In this document: positions 63,840 to 64,000 of the stretch, piece by piece | Numbering within the stretch: position 1 is the first letter of the stretch | How the letters are laid out: every line of letters starts with the position of its first letter | Origin: Formicarius rufipectus | Taxonomy: Eukaryota > Chordata > Aves > Passeriformes > Formicariidae | Direction of reading: 5' to 3' | DNA: 64,000 bases | Assembly: GCA_013399695.1 (NCBI GenBank) | Contig: VXAU01006138.1 | Location: forward strand, 602,995-666,994 | Notes under the pieces: model-generated | What the model was told of the DNA's origin: nothing | What the model saw: the letters and a program-made list of their open reading frames with translations, nothing else | Databases searched by the model: none | Position numbers and translations under genes: made by a program

Positions 63840-64000
63840 CATTAAGGGCACTAAGTCATTCTTTCTGGGATGGGCATTAGACATATGTTCACTGCTCCAG
63901 TCCCAGTGCAAGCAAAGCTGTCCTGTGCCACTGCCAAAAACCGCAACAGGTGCCAGAAGATCACAGCACTGGTTAAATCCACTCCTAGGGCACCAGCTCA

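Larger units (their letters stand above)
58921..64000. other. Non-coding DNA beside the CpG-rich block
   Basis: Motif-rich but otherwise unique sequence. The first 140 bp contain 'atgaattagccc', 'tttatgggac' and 'gactaattagacg', which are homeodomain-like. Later parts hold a pyrimidine/T-rich run at 62239-62285, a possible short exon at 63332-63404 (see findings) and a poly(G) run with an ambiguous base near the end. No gene is recognised. Confidence 0.5.

Noticed and set aside
1..64000. Bacterial-style operons, CRISPR arrays, rRNA, snRNA and integrated viral genes
   Set aside because: Searched by eye for their typical sequences and layouts on both strands and none was seen. CR1 elements and overall structure indicate a vertebrate nuclear genome.

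Overview
The window looks like ordinary nuclear DNA from a bird, and most or all of it is non-coding. The best evidence for a bird is a set of CR1 LINE fragments, all on the + strand. They carry the typical CR1 3' end: a 'ggactcgatgatc...tgggtcccttccaactc' block followed by 'gattctgtgattctatga' tails, near 14.5, 25.6 and 34.3 kb, with a weak remnant near 57.5 kb. There are also a few very old MIR-like relics, many A- or T-rich homopolymers and scattered simple repeats. Repeat density is low, as in bird genomes. The species and the locus cannot be named from the sequence alone.

No protein-coding gene, tRNA, rRNA, snRNA, operon, CRISPR array or integrated virus could be supported. The longest open frames are about 150-180 codons. 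That is roughly what chance gives in 64 kb of this composition, and they overlap one another on several frames. None matches a protein family I recognise. The sequence is most likely intergenic, or lies inside one or more very long introns. A few short stretches with good splice-site context are reported as findings only, at low confidence. They are 43163-43236 (+), 63332-63404 (+), 25518-25706 (+) and 22937-23022 (-).

Layout: 1-14 kb is AT-rich unique DNA with a (CAAAA)n tract and a 45-bp tandem duplication. From 14 to 26 kb there are CR1 pieces, a poly(A)-tailed candidate insertion at 16.8-17.1 kb, a MIR relic and A-rich tracts. From 26 to 35 kb there is a minisatellite, a MIR relic, a long imperfect hairpin at 31.3 kb and a second CR1 copy. 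That copy shares its 166-bp downstream flank with the one at 25.6 kb. From 35 to 57 kb the DNA is mostly unique, with a moderately GC-rich patch at 49.3 kb, AT microsatellites and an 89-bp pure purine tract at 55.7 kb. From 57 to 64 kb there is a tetranucleotide microsatellite and a CpG-rich block (58.3-58.9 kb) next to a TAATTA-type motif stretch. That block is the best candidate for a regulatory element.

The most interesting item is the CR1 pair with a shared non-CR1 flank. It suggests a 3' transduction, an undescribed composite repeat family or a small segmental duplication. I found no convincing new multi-gene system.
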